Source: an uncultured Bacteroidales bacterium (GTDB taxonomy: Bacteria; Bacteroidota; Bacteroidia; Bacteroidales; FEN-979). From it: a stretch of 49,555 bases of DNA. Positions 40,693 to 49,214 of this stretch are shown here, piece after piece (positions within the stretch are counted from its first letter, which is position 1; every line of letters starts with the position of its first letter). The notes under the pieces were generated by a model. The model saw nothing but the letters and a program-made list of their open reading frames with translations, did no database searches and was not told the DNA's origin. Both the position numbers and the translations under genes were made by a program. The stretch is taken from the NCBI GenBank assembly GCA_903903985.1, contig CAIVAT010000155.1, positions 1 through 49,555 of the forward strand. The letters are read 5' to 3'.

Positions 40693-43023
40693 ATGAAAAG
40701 AATCATCCTGACGACACTCATTTCCCTGGCCTCCGGGATCGTTTGTTTAAATGCACAATCCCTTGCCGATTATGTCAATCCGTTTATCGGAACACAGGAA
40801 ATGGGACATACATTCCCCGGAGCCTGCGTTCCCTTCGGATTTGTGCAGCTGAGCCCCGACACCGACACCATTCCCTATGAAAAGAACGGGAAATACAATC
40901 CTGAGGTCTATCGTTATTGTGCCGGCTACCAGTACCTCGATAAAACCATTGTCGGCTTCAGTCATACCCATTTCAACGGTACCGGCCATTCAGATCTTGG
41001 CGACTTTCTGATCATGCCATCCGTGGGTAAGCTGCAGTTGAACCCGGGCACGGCCGACCATCCGGAAACAGGTTACCGTTCGCGGTTCCGTAAAGAGACT
41101 GAAAAGGCATCGCCGGGCTATTACAAGGTTCACCTCGATGATCCGGATGTGGAAGCAGAACTTACCGCCACCAGCCGCGCCGGGTTCCATCAGTATACTT
41201 TCCCTGAAAGCGACAGTGCGCATATCATCCTCGACATGCTTCACGGCATTTACAATTACGACGGCAAAGTTTTGTGGGCCTGCGTGCAGGTTCACAGCGA
41301 CACGCTGATCACCGGCTACCGCATCACCCGCGGATGGGCACGAACGCGTTACATCTATTTTGCACTGAGTTTCTCGAAACCTTTTAAAAGTTACGGGTTC
41401 CGCAATGACGAACAGCCGGTTTACAGAGGCTTCTGGCGGAAATTCAACCAGCAGGAAAACTTCCCTGAAATGGCCGGGAAGAAGATCCGGGCCCACTTTG
41501 ATTTCTCCACAAGGTACCACGAAAAGATCAAAGTGAAAATAGGCCTGTCGGCGGTGAGCATGGCGGGCGCTTTGGAAAACCTGCAGTCCGAAATACCCGG
41601 ATGGGATTTTGATAAAACCCGGATGGAGGCAAAAACAGCCTGGGAAAACGAGTTCAGCCGGATCATCATCGGGGGAACGGATGACCGCAAAATCAATTTT
41701 TACACAGCACTTTATCACGTGTTGCAGTCACCGGTGATCTATGGCGATGTCGACAGCCTCTACCGCGGTATCGATCAGAATATCCACAAATCCGCCGGGT
41801 TTGAAAATTACACCGTTTTCTCGCTCTGGGATACCTATCGGGCCGAGCATCCCCTGCTGGCCCTGCTGTATCCGAAACGCACGGCCGACATGGTCAACTC
41901 CATGCTGGCCCATTTCGACCAAAGCCCCGAACACATGCTGCCGGTATGGTCTCATCACGGCAATGAAAACTGGTGCATGATCGGTTACCACAGCGTGCCT
42001 GTCATTGCAGATGCATACGTGAAGGGTATCCGGGGATTTGATGCGGGAAAAGCCTACCGGGCCTGTGTTACCACCGCTGATAATCAATTTTATGACGGCC
42101 TCGGCGACTATGCGAAATATGGATTCGTTCCGGATGAAAAAAACGGCAATGCCGCTTCAATTACCCTGGAATATGCCTATGACGATTATACCATTGCCCA
42201 ATTTGCCCGGGCGGTCATCAAAGCCAGCGGGCCGTCGGACACGGAGAAACAGTTCGCAGAGGATCAACTGCAGCGCTTCACCGACCGTTCCCTGAATTAC
42301 CGCAACCTGTTTGACCCTTCCACAGGATTTATACGATCAAAAAGATCGGATGGCACCTGGAAAAGCCCGTTTGACCCGCTCAGTACCATCGGCCAGGGAT
42401 TCATTGAAGGAAATTCATGGAACTATTCATTTTATGTTCCGCATGATGTTTCGCATTATATTGCAATGATGGGGGGTGAAACGGCTTTCATCCGCAGGCT
42501 CGATTCGCTGTTCACCATGCGCCTTGATGATAAATACTTTGCTGAAACCGAAGATGTGACAAGGGCAGGGCTGATCGGCAATTATGTTCATGGCAACGAA
42601 CCAAGCCACCATGTAGCCTACCTGTACGACTGGACGACAAAACCATGGAAGACCCAGGAACGCATCCACCTGATCGTGAACACAATGTACCAGAACAAAC
42701 CCGACGGGTTGTGCGGGAATGACGACTGCGGGCAAATGAGTGCCTGGTATGTTTTCAGCGTCCTTGGATTTTATCCCGTTTGCCCGGGAACAACGCAGTA
42801 TGCCATCGGCAGCCCTTGCGTACCTTCAGCTTCCATTGCATTGCCCGGCGGAAAAATCTTTACCATCAAAGCAAACGGATTCAGTAATAAAAACATCTAT
42901 GTTCAATCCATGACCCTCAACGGCAAAACCCTGGAGGCCCCATTCATCGACCATGCAGATCTTGTTGCCGGCGGAACCCTGATCTTCAGCATGGGGCCAA
43001 AGCCGGGAATCGTAGTAAAATAA
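40693..43023 (+). CDS. GH92 alpha-mannosidase, exported
   Basis: A 776-residue glycoside hydrolase family 92 enzyme. Signal peptide MKRIILTTLISLASGIVCLNAQ, then the family signatures 'YVNPFIGTQEMGHTFPGA', 'PFGFVQLSPDT', 'GFSHTHFNGTGHSDLGDF', 'WSHHGNENWCMIGYHSVP', 'GNEPSHHVAYLYDW' and 'GLCGNDDCGQMSAWYVFS'. The histidine/glutamate and Asp-Asp motifs supply the calcium-dependent inverting active site. It releases alpha-linked mannose from N-glycans or mannans in the periplasm or at the surface. The length is normal for the family. No SusC/SusD genes are near, so it is not in a standard polysaccharide-utilisation locus. It may process host or neighbour glycans, or the cell's own surface glycan. 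Confidence 0.95.
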   Translation: MKRIILTTLISLASGIVCLNAQSLADYVNPFIGTQEMGHTFPGACVPFGFVQLSPDTDTIPYEKNGKYNPEVYRYCAGYQYLDKTIVGFSHTHFNGTGHSDLGDFLIMPSVGKLQLNPGTADHPETGYRSRFRKETEKASPGYYKVHLDDPDVEAELTATSRAGFHQYTFPESDSAHIILDMLHGIYNYDGKVLWACVQVHSDTLITGYRITRGWARTRYIYFALSFSKPFKSYGFRNDEQPVYRGFWRKFNQQENFPEMAGKKIRAHFDFSTRYHEKIKVKIGLSAVSMAGALENLQSEIPGWDFDKTRMEAKTAWENEFSRIIIGGTDDRKINFYTALYHVLQSPVIYGDVDSLYRGIDQNIHKSAGFENYTVFSLWDTYRAEHPLLALLYPKRTADMVNSMLAHFDQSPEHMLPVWSHHGNENWCMIGYHSVPVIADAYVKGIRGFDAGKAYRACVTTADNQFYDGLGDYAKYGFVPDEKNGNAASITLEYAYDDYTIAQFARAVIKASGPSDTEKQFAEDQLQRFTDRSLNYRNLFDPSTGFIRSKRSDGTWKSPFDPLSTIGQGFIEGNSWNYSFYVPHDVSHYIAMMGGETAFIRRLDSLFTMRLDDKYFAETEDVTRAGLIGNYVHGNEPSHHVAYLYDWTTKPWKTQERIHLIVNTMYQNKPDGLCGNDDCGQMSAWYVFSVLGFYPVCPGTTQYAIGSPCVPSASIALPGGKIFTIKANGFSNKNIYVQSMTLNGKTLEAPFIDHADLVAGGTLIFSMGPKPGIVVK

Positions 43024-43027
43024 TCAG

Positions 43028-43035
43028 TAACTTTG
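43028..43035 (+). promoter_or_regulatory. Bacteroidota -7 box (TAACTTTG)
   Basis: An exact TAnnTTTG match four bases after the GH92 stop codon and 33 bases before the subtilase ATG. No TTG lies 19-21 bp upstream, so it is a half-site only. Confidence 0.4.
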
Positions 43036-43068
43036 CAAAAAGTCACAAACCCTTTACCCCTTTTAAAT

Positions 43069-44748
43069 ATGAAACATTTACTCCCGATAGCCTTTGTCAT
43101 CCTCTTTTCCGTAAGCCTGTTTGCACAGGATCAAAAACATGTGGTTTTCCTGAAGGACAAGAATGACAATCCCTATTCCCTGACAAATCCCTCTGCATTT
43201 TTAACCCAGCAGTCGCTCGACCGTCGGGCAAAAAACAATGCAATACTCGACATGAAAGACCTTCCGGTGACGCCATCGTATATCACGCAGATTGCATCGA
43301 CCGGGGCCATGGTGGTTTACTCCTTGAAGTGGTTCAATGCAGTGGTTGTTAAAACAAGTGACCCGTTGATCCTGGCAAACATTGCCGCGCTTCCTTTCGT
43401 TGATCATATCGACCAGGTTTTGACAGACCATCCATTGAAAAAAGCAGGCGGTCTGGGTTATCAATCAAGCGGCGGAATCCCTCCATATACTTTATCCCGG
43501 TCAGGCCCTGTTGCAAATGTCAAATCCACCGGGTCAATCAGTTACGGCCAGGCATATAACCAGGCCCATATGATTGCTGTTGACGGGTTGCATAACCTCG
43601 GGTATACCGGCCAGGGGATGATGATCGCCGTACTGGATGCCGGGTTTTATCATGTTGACCAGATTGCGGCATTCGACAGCCTCTGGCTCGGCAACCGCAT
43701 CCTGGGAACCCGCGATTTCAATATTCCCGGCAACAATGTATTTGGAGACGACATGCATACGCACGGCACCAGTGTGCTGTCTACCATGGGAGCCAACCTC
43801 CCGGGCGAAATGGTCGGCACGGCCCCCGGCGCGTCATTCTGGCTTGTCCGCACCGAAGTTGCCGAATATGAAGCCCTGGTTGAAGAGTACAACTGGGCTG
43901 CCGGTGCTGAATTTGCTGACAGCCTTGGCGCTGATGTGATCAACTCCTCCCTGGGATATACCACGTTTGACAACCCTGTTTTCAATCATACTTATGCATC
44001 CCTCGACGGGAACACGACACCCATCACACGTGCTGCCGACATGGCGGCATACCGAGGAATCCTTGTGGTGAATGCTGCCGGAAACGAAGGAGGGTCATCC
44101 TGGCAATACGTCGGGGCACCGGCTGACGGCGACAGTGTATTCACCATTGGAGCCGTTGGGGCACTGGGAGGCTATGCCTATTTCAGTTCGACCGGTCCAA
44201 CCGCCGACGGCCGCATTAAGCCTGATGTTACAGCCCAAGGATCGGGTACCACCGTGGTTGCCGGATGGGGTGGCGTAACCCAGGGGAGTGGAACATCGTT
44301 CTCGTCGCCTGTAATGGCCGGCGCCCTCGCCTGTTTACTGCAATCAACTCCCTCCTTTTCAGCTGAACAGATCCGGGTGGCCGTTCGCAGTACTGCCTCC
44401 AGGGCAAGTTCACCGGACTCGCTGTATGGCTGGGGAATTCCAAACCTGATGAATGCCAGGATTTTACTTTCCACCCCCGATCCGGGACCTGTTGCACAAA
44501 ATCTCTTTACATTGTTCCCTGTGCCATTTTCCTCAGCGCCTGTTTTAAAAGGAGACCTTAAAGTGACTGAAACACTCCACGTGGATGTGCTTTCCGTGAC
44601 AGGGCAACTTCTGAGTTCAAAAAATCTCGTGATTCCTGCATCCGCTGCCATTTCACTGGAGAATTTCAATACACTTCCTCCGGGAATCTATTTCGTTCGC
44701 ATTACCACCGGCAACCATCAGCAGGTGCTGCGTGCCGTAAAAATATAG
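43069..44748 (+). CDS. Subtilisin-like serine protease (S8) with type IX sorting domain
   Basis: 559 residues from the ATG at 43069; an upstream TTG at 43033 lacks a signal peptide. Signal sequence MKHLLPIAFVILFSVSLFAQ, an inhibitor-like propeptide (about 20-110), then the S8 domain with catalytic D190 ('IAVLDAGF'), H232 ('HTHGTSVLSTM') and S410 ('GTSFSSPVMAG'), and the oxyanion Asn in 'VNAAGNEGGSS'. The last 80 residues are a T9SS sorting domain ('FTLFPVPFSS', 'VDVLSVTGQLLSSKNL', 'LPPGIYFVRITTG', final 'RAVKI'). The protease is thus exported by the type IX system to digest proteins outside the cell. It forms a plus-strand run with GH92 and the TMTC-like gene. Confidence 0.93.
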   Translation: MKHLLPIAFVILFSVSLFAQDQKHVVFLKDKNDNPYSLTNPSAFLTQQSLDRRAKNNAILDMKDLPVTPSYITQIASTGAMVVYSLKWFNAVVVKTSDPLILANIAALPFVDHIDQVLTDHPLKKAGGLGYQSSGGIPPYTLSRSGPVANVKSTGSISYGQAYNQAHMIAVDGLHNLGYTGQGMMIAVLDAGFYHVDQIAAFDSLWLGNRILGTRDFNIPGNNVFGDDMHTHGTSVLSTMGANLPGEMVGTAPGASFWLVRTEVAEYEALVEEYNWAAGAEFADSLGADVINSSLGYTTFDNPVFNHTYASLDGNTTPITRAADMAAYRGILVVNAAGNEGGSSWQYVGAPADGDSVFTIGAVGALGGYAYFSSTGPTADGRIKPDVTAQGSGTTVVAGWGGVTQGSGTSFSSPVMAGALACLLQSTPSFSAEQIRVAVRSTASRASSPDSLYGWGIPNLMNARILLSTPDPGPVAQNLFTLFPVPFSSAPVLKGDLKVTETLHVDVLSVTGQLLSSKNLVIPASAAISLENFNTLPPGIYFVRITTGNHQQVLRAVKI

Positions 44749-44769
44749 CCTCTGAATCAGCATTTGCAC

Positions 44770-46452
44770 ATGGCACAGGCGAAAAAAAAAGATAAAAAAG
44801 CCAGAAAGATGCAACCTGCAGGCTTTGAAGGGCGGTTTTCCAACACCTTATTCGCAGTACTGGTCCTGTCATCCCTTACTTTTATGGTTTATGCCAGGGC
44901 GATGTTCCTTGACTATACAAAACTTGACGATTCCATATTTATCGTTGAAAATGCCCACTATAACGCAGATGTTAAAAATATAAGCGTTTCTTTTGAGCGG
45001 GGACTTTTCAACCCTACCAAAGATGCTTACTACCGCCCGCTGTTCCTGGTCGATTTTATCATCGAGTCGCATTTCTTCGGCATCAACCCTGCAGGTTACC
45101 ACTTCACCAACCTGCTTTTTCATATCATTTCAGTTATTTTACTGTTCCTGTTTTTCAAACGGATTAAAATTCCCCCGCTTGATGCATTTCTCCTCGCCCT
45201 TATTTTCGCCGTTCATCCTGTGCTCACCCAGGCTGTCGCCTGGATTCCCGGGAGAAACGACATGTTATTGATGATCTTCTTCCTTTCTTCGTTCATCCTT
45301 TTCCTGAGATACCTTGAAAAGCCCACTGCTGCGCTCCTGGTTCTTCACCTGGTATTTTTCATCGCCGCCCTTTTTACCAAAGAAACCGCCATCATCATCC
45401 CGGTAATCATCGGTGGATTTTCATTGATCTATCTGAAATGCGGATGGCGAAAGCTGGTTTTCCCGCTGACCGGCTGGGCAGGTTCCCTTGTCCTATGGTT
45501 GCTTGTGAGGTCAACCGCGTCGCTGACAAAAGATTGGATCTCACCGGTCGAAATGTTGCGTACAGGTTTTGGCAGGATGGAAGTCGTACTGCAATATCTG
45601 GGTAAAATTTTCCTGCCGGTGAACCTCACCGTCTTTCCGGTTGCGGAAGATATCACATTGATCTGGGGCATCCTTGCATTGGCGCTCCTTGTTGCCCTCG
45701 TTGTATATTCGAAGAGTTATACGCGGCCCCTGACTTACCTCGGTTTGTTCTGGTTCATTGTATTCCTGATCCCGGTTCTGATCGTACCAAAATCGCTGAA
45801 TGACCAGGTTTTTGAGCACCGCCTCTACCTTCCGGTGATCGGGATCCTGATCATGCTGAGCCAGGCTATGCCCTTCAGCGTAACAGTCAGTCCTAAAATC
45901 AAAATCGCCATTGTGTCGGTGATCGTGGTAATATTTTCCATTCAGAGTTTTATCCGCACAAGCTACTTCAGCGACCCCATCACTTTCTGGACCCATGCGG
46001 TGAGCGGTTCACCCCACTCGGCGTATGCAAAGACCCTGCTTGGCACCAAAATGGATGACCCTGCGCAACGGGAAAGGCTTTTCAAGGAGGCCCAGGTGCT
46101 GGACCCAAACCTGAAAAACCTGAACTACTATCTCGGAAAAGTTCTCTTCGACCGGAAGGAGACCGACAGTGCTGAATATTACCTGAGAAAGGAACTTGTA
46201 GCCAACCCGATCCCTGATGTTTATTTCCTGCTGGCCCAGATCGCATTTTCAAAGGACCGTTTTGACAGCGCGGCCGTGAACCTTGAGAAGGTCATTGAAC
46301 TTAACCCGATTGATCCCCAGGCCAACCACAACCTGGTCCTGCTTTATTTCCAGCATGGCCAGCCGGAAAAATCCAGGCAAATCATTCACAACATGCAACT
46401 CAAGGGAATGGACGTGGGGGATGACCTGCTCCGCATGGTGAACGGGAAGTGA
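44770..46452 (+). CDS. TMTC-like membrane glycosyltransferase with TPR repeats
   Basis: 560 residues from the ATG at 44770; a TTG two codons upstream is less likely. A lysine-rich N-terminus with a run of nine A (44782-44790) precedes a first membrane helix. 'DYTKLDDSIF' supplies the acidic pair typical of GT-C enzymes, and 'YYRPLFLVDFIIESHFFG' followed by 'GYHFTNLLFHIISVILLF' matches the TMTC/DUF1736-type family that mannosylates proteins from lipid-linked donors. About ten membrane helices run to residue 405. The last 150 residues hold TPR units ('AEYYLRKELVANPIPDVYFLL', 'AVNLEKVIELNPIDPQANHN') that probably bind acceptor proteins. It may O-glycosylate exported proteins; this is a family-based inference. 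Confidence 0.82.
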   Translation: MAQAKKKDKKARKMQPAGFEGRFSNTLFAVLVLSSLTFMVYARAMFLDYTKLDDSIFIVENAHYNADVKNISVSFERGLFNPTKDAYYRPLFLVDFIIESHFFGINPAGYHFTNLLFHIISVILLFLFFKRIKIPPLDAFLLALIFAVHPVLTQAVAWIPGRNDMLLMIFFLSSFILFLRYLEKPTAALLVLHLVFFIAALFTKETAIIIPVIIGGFSLIYLKCGWRKLVFPLTGWAGSLVLWLLVRSTASLTKDWISPVEMLRTGFGRMEVVLQYLGKIFLPVNLTVFPVAEDITLIWGILALALLVALVVYSKSYTRPLTYLGLFWFIVFLIPVLIVPKSLNDQVFEHRLYLPVIGILIMLSQAMPFSVTVSPKIKIAIVSVIVVIFSIQSFIRTSYFSDPITFWTHAVSGSPHSAYAKTLLGTKMDDPAQRERLFKEAQVLDPNLKNLNYYLGKVLFDRKETDSAEYYLRKELVANPIPDVYFLLAQIAFSKDRFDSAAVNLEKVIELNPIDPQANHNLVLLYFQHGQPEKSRQIIHNMQLKGMDVGDDLLRMVNGK

Positions 46453-46461
46453 AACCTGAGG

Positions 46462-47709
46462 CTATTTAAACATCGGCAATACCAATAAAGTCAGGGACAA
46501 CCCAATGAGAATAACAACGGTCCCCCACCCTATGATGTTCTGAAAAGGCCGGTTTGTATATTTCCCCATTATTTTTTTATTGTTGACCAGCAGGATCATG
46601 CATACCAGCACCACCGGCAACAATATCCCGTTGATGATTTGAGTCCAGATTGTAATCGCGATCAGCGGAGCATTGGGAATAAGAATAATAATCACTCCCA
46701 GGATGATGATGCTGGTATACAGGATGTAAAATTCAGGTGCCTCCTCCCACTTTTTATCAATGCCCGCTTCAAAACCAAAGGCTTCGCATACATAAAAGGC
46801 GGTGGCCAGCGGAAGAATGGTCGCCGAGAAAATGGAGGCGATGAACAAACCAAAGGCAAAAACATGCGATGAAAGCGCTCCTGCCAGTGGTTCAAGGGCC
46901 ATGGCAGCGTCTTTTGCCTCGTTGATGACAATGCCCTTTGCATGCAAGGTGGAGGCACAGGCCACAATGATGAAGAATGCCACGACAACGGTGGCGGTGC
47001 ATCCAACGAAAATATCAATCAGTGTATATTTATAATTTTCGATCTTCAATCCTTTTTCGATCACCGACGATTGCATGTAAAACTGCATCCAGGGCGCGAT
47101 GGTGGTACCGATAATCCCGATGATGACCATGAGCGACTGCGGGGTGAATTCCATCTGCGGCCGGAGGATCGACTTCCCGATTGCACTCCAATCAGGTTTC
47201 CCCATGAGTGCCGAAACGACATACATCAGCAGCGACACGCTGAAGATCAGGAAAAGGCGTTCGGCTATTTTGTAATTGCCTTTCACAACCAGGACCCAGA
47301 TCATGAATCCAACAACCGGAACCGAAATATATTTACTCACACTGAATACTTCCATGCTTCCGGCCACTCCTGCAAATTCTGTTGTGGTATTTCCAATATC
47401 AGCAAGGAGCAATCCAATGAAAATAAAAAAGGTGACTTTCACCCCGGCGTTCTCACGGATCAGGTCGGCAAGCCCTTTTCCGGTCACGATGCCCATGCGT
47501 GCATTCATCTCCTGAACGATGATCAAAACGACAAAAGAGGGAATGAGCGTCCAAAGCAGCTTGTAACCGTACAAAGCGCCTGCAACTGAATAGGTGGTAA
47601 TTCCGCCTGCATCATTATCGACACTGCCGGTGATGATTCCCGGCCCAAGGATGGCAAGGAAGAACGCGATATTGCGCCAAATTGATTTTCGTCTGAGTGA
47701 GGTGATCAT
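46462..47709 (-). CDS. NRAMP-family transporter with altered metal site
   Basis: A 415-residue inner-membrane protein with about eleven helices. Helix 1 reads 'LGPGIITGSVDNDAGGITTYS', where canonical NRAMPs have DPGN. Helix 6 reads 'GIIGTTIAPWMQFYMQSS', where they have MPH; the metal-binding methionine that favours Mn2+/Fe2+ is thus replaced by alanine. Other NRAMP features ('GKGLADLIRENAG' and 'LLLADIGNTTTEFAG') are kept. It should be a proton- or gradient-coupled importer of divalent cations, but the altered site points away from soft transition metals and perhaps to Mg2+, as in NRAMP-related magnesium transporters. It starts 21 bases after the MgtE_N/CBS gene, so the two form one operon. 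Confidence 0.85.
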   Translation of the reverse strand: MITSLRRKSIWRNIAFFLAILGPGIITGSVDNDAGGITTYSVAGALYGYKLLWTLIPSFVVLIIVQEMNARMGIVTGKGLADLIRENAGVKVTFFIFIGLLLADIGNTTTEFAGVAGSMEVFSVSKYISVPVVGFMIWVLVVKGNYKIAERLFLIFSVSLLMYVVSALMGKPDWSAIGKSILRPQMEFTPQSLMVIIGIIGTTIAPWMQFYMQSSVIEKGLKIENYKYTLIDIFVGCTATVVVAFFIIVACASTLHAKGIVINEAKDAAMALEPLAGALSSHVFAFGLFIASIFSATILPLATAFYVCEAFGFEAGIDKKWEEAPEFYILYTSIIILGVIIILIPNAPLIAITIWTQIINGILLPVVLVCMILLVNNKKIMGKYTNRPFQNIIGWGTVVILIGLSLTLLVLPMFK

Positions 47710-47730
47710 AGGGTTGGGTGGTTTCCCGTA

Positions 47731-49005
47731 TTACCTGGTTTTCCTGCGGCTGAGTAAATCCTCTACAATATCCTCGACCACAACGATGCCTTCCATCTGC
47801 CGGTCTTTGTTTATGACCGGAACGGCAAGCAGGTTGTATTTCGAGACCAGTTCAGCGAGTGAATCCACTTTGTCGTTGTCAAACACACTCACGGCATATT
47901 TGTTCATGATTTCTTTCAAAGGGCTGAAAGGTGAAGCAACCACCAGTTCTCCCAACGAAACGGATGAGAGGAACCGTTCGTTCCGGTCGGTGACAATGAT
48001 GGTGTAGATATGCGCCGGCTCAGGTTGTTGCCTTCTCAGTTCATCCAGGGTTTCTGCAACGGTAAGGTCCTCATTAAACGTGTAATAATCCGTTGTCATG
48101 AGCGATCCTACATATTTATCAGGGTATTCCAGTAATTCCCTGACCTCTTCGGAAGATTCTTTTTCCATCTCTTCCAGGAGTTCCTCAGCTTTGTCCTCTG
48201 CAAGGGCATCAAGCAGGTCGGCAACCTCATCGGCGGGCATTTTTTCAAGCACATCTGCAGCTTTCTCCAGGGGCAGGCTCTCCACGATCTGTATCTGGGC
48301 GTGCGGCTCCATTTCTTCAAGCACGTCGGCCGCCTGCTCTTCATCGAGGAAGGCGAAAATATAGGTGCGGCTGGCCTTGTCAAGGTCTTCAATGATGTCT
48401 GCCAGGTCAGACGGGTGCAGGGTATTCAGCCGGGAAATTGATTTCGACAGTTTAATATTGGCATTTGAAAAATCAACCGCTGCAATGTCATCCCAGAGGA
48501 TAAATTTTCCCGGGAGGTCAGCCTTGAACGGATCGAGCAACGTCTGGATCGGTTTGTCAATGCCAATACGGCGAAGCAAACCCTCCATCCCCACATCAAC
48601 GGCAATGGCATAGGTGCCTGCCGGGATCATCACCATGCGGATATCATTCACCCTGACCAGTTTACGCCCGTTGATGTCGACAATCTGCTTGTCTAAAATG
48701 TTCTCTGCAAGCCACAAACAATTCGGGAATGCTTCGGGAACGAGGTCGTGGACCTCGAGGCAGGTGATTTTAAGTTTGCGCTTGAATTTTTTTATCTCAA
48801 ACGATGAAAAATCAAGGATCCTGATCTCCGTCCCCTTTTTTACTTTGATGGCCACCACATGGGGACGCACCGGCTCAGCTTCCTTGCCGGGCAAAGAGCT
48901 CTGGTCAATTAAAAAATCCTTGATTTTCCCAAGAATGGTACCATCGTCGGAAATGTAATTTTTACCGAGTATCTGGCTTAAATAGAAGGTAATTTGAGAT
49001 GTCAT
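47731..49005 (-). CDS. Soluble PRC-barrel / MgtE N-domain / CBS-pair protein
   Basis: 424 residues with no membrane segment. Residues 1-170 hold two PRC-barrel-like halves ('YISDDGTILGKIKDFLIDQ', then 'ILDKQIVDINGRKLVRVNDI'). Residues 190-305 are an MgtE N-terminal superhelix ('LADIIEDLDKASRTYIFAFL', 'AADVLEKMPADEVADLLDAL'). Residues 310-424 form a CBS pair ('VGSLMTTDYYTF', 'LLAVPVINKDRQMEGIVVVED'). In MgtE the N- and CBS domains bind Mg2+ and shut the channel; here the channel domain is absent and the protein ends just after the CBS pair. An NRAMP-like transporter follows in the operon, so this protein probably senses Mg2+ or nucleotide and gates it (inference). It has a strong Shine-Dalgarno (AAGGAGG) and a consensus promoter at 49150-49182 with a leader of about 138 bases. 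Confidence 0.88.
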   Translation of the reverse strand: MTSQITFYLSQILGKNYISDDGTILGKIKDFLIDQSSLPGKEAEPVRPHVVAIKVKKGTEIRILDFSSFEIKKFKRKLKITCLEVHDLVPEAFPNCLWLAENILDKQIVDINGRKLVRVNDIRMVMIPAGTYAIAVDVGMEGLLRRIGIDKPIQTLLDPFKADLPGKFILWDDIAAVDFSNANIKLSKSISRLNTLHPSDLADIIEDLDKASRTYIFAFLDEEQAADVLEEMEPHAQIQIVESLPLEKAADVLEKMPADEVADLLDALAEDKAEELLEEMEKESSEEVRELLEYPDKYVGSLMTTDYYTFNEDLTVAETLDELRRQQPEPAHIYTIIVTDRNERFLSSVSLGELVVASPFSPLKEIMNKYAVSVFDNDKVDSLAELVSKYNLLAVPVINKDRQMEGIVVVEDIVEDLLSRRKTR

Positions 49006-49149
49006 GTTCGCCTCCTTCTTTGGTTAACCTCTGTGAAGGAGAGCGACACACCATGATAAAATCAGGATGGAACCCTACCAGTACAGGGGTGGATTGATCT
49101 GAATGCTTCGCGCAGGTCCGTCGTCCATTTGATTGTTAAAATTGCCGGG

Positions 49150-49182
49150 CAAAGATAATGATATATGTGTTATAAATCAAAA
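49150..49182 (-). promoter_or_regulatory. Bacteroidota promoter (TTTTG-20-TATCTTTG)
   Basis: On the minus strand TTTTG (49182-49178), 20 bp, then TATCTTTG (49157-49150) fit the consensus well. Transcription from about 49143 would give a leader of roughly 138 bases (49006-49143) before the MgtE_N/CBS gene. The leader has short self-complementary segments but no riboswitch that I can recognise. Confidence 0.7.
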
Positions 49183-49214
49183 TAATTGATTGAGCGCAAT
49201 GGTACCAGGTGTCC

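Noticed and set aside
47731..49005. Truncated MgtE transporter
   Set aside because: The protein has extra N-terminal PRC-like domains, a clean stop after the CBS pair and no channel remnants downstream; it matches a soluble sensor architecture.
49006..49143. yybP-ykoY (Mn2+) or M-box (Mg2+) riboswitch in the leader of the MgtE_N/CBS operon
   Set aside because: Conserved core sequences of those riboswitches were not found by eye; only a generic structured leader can be claimed.
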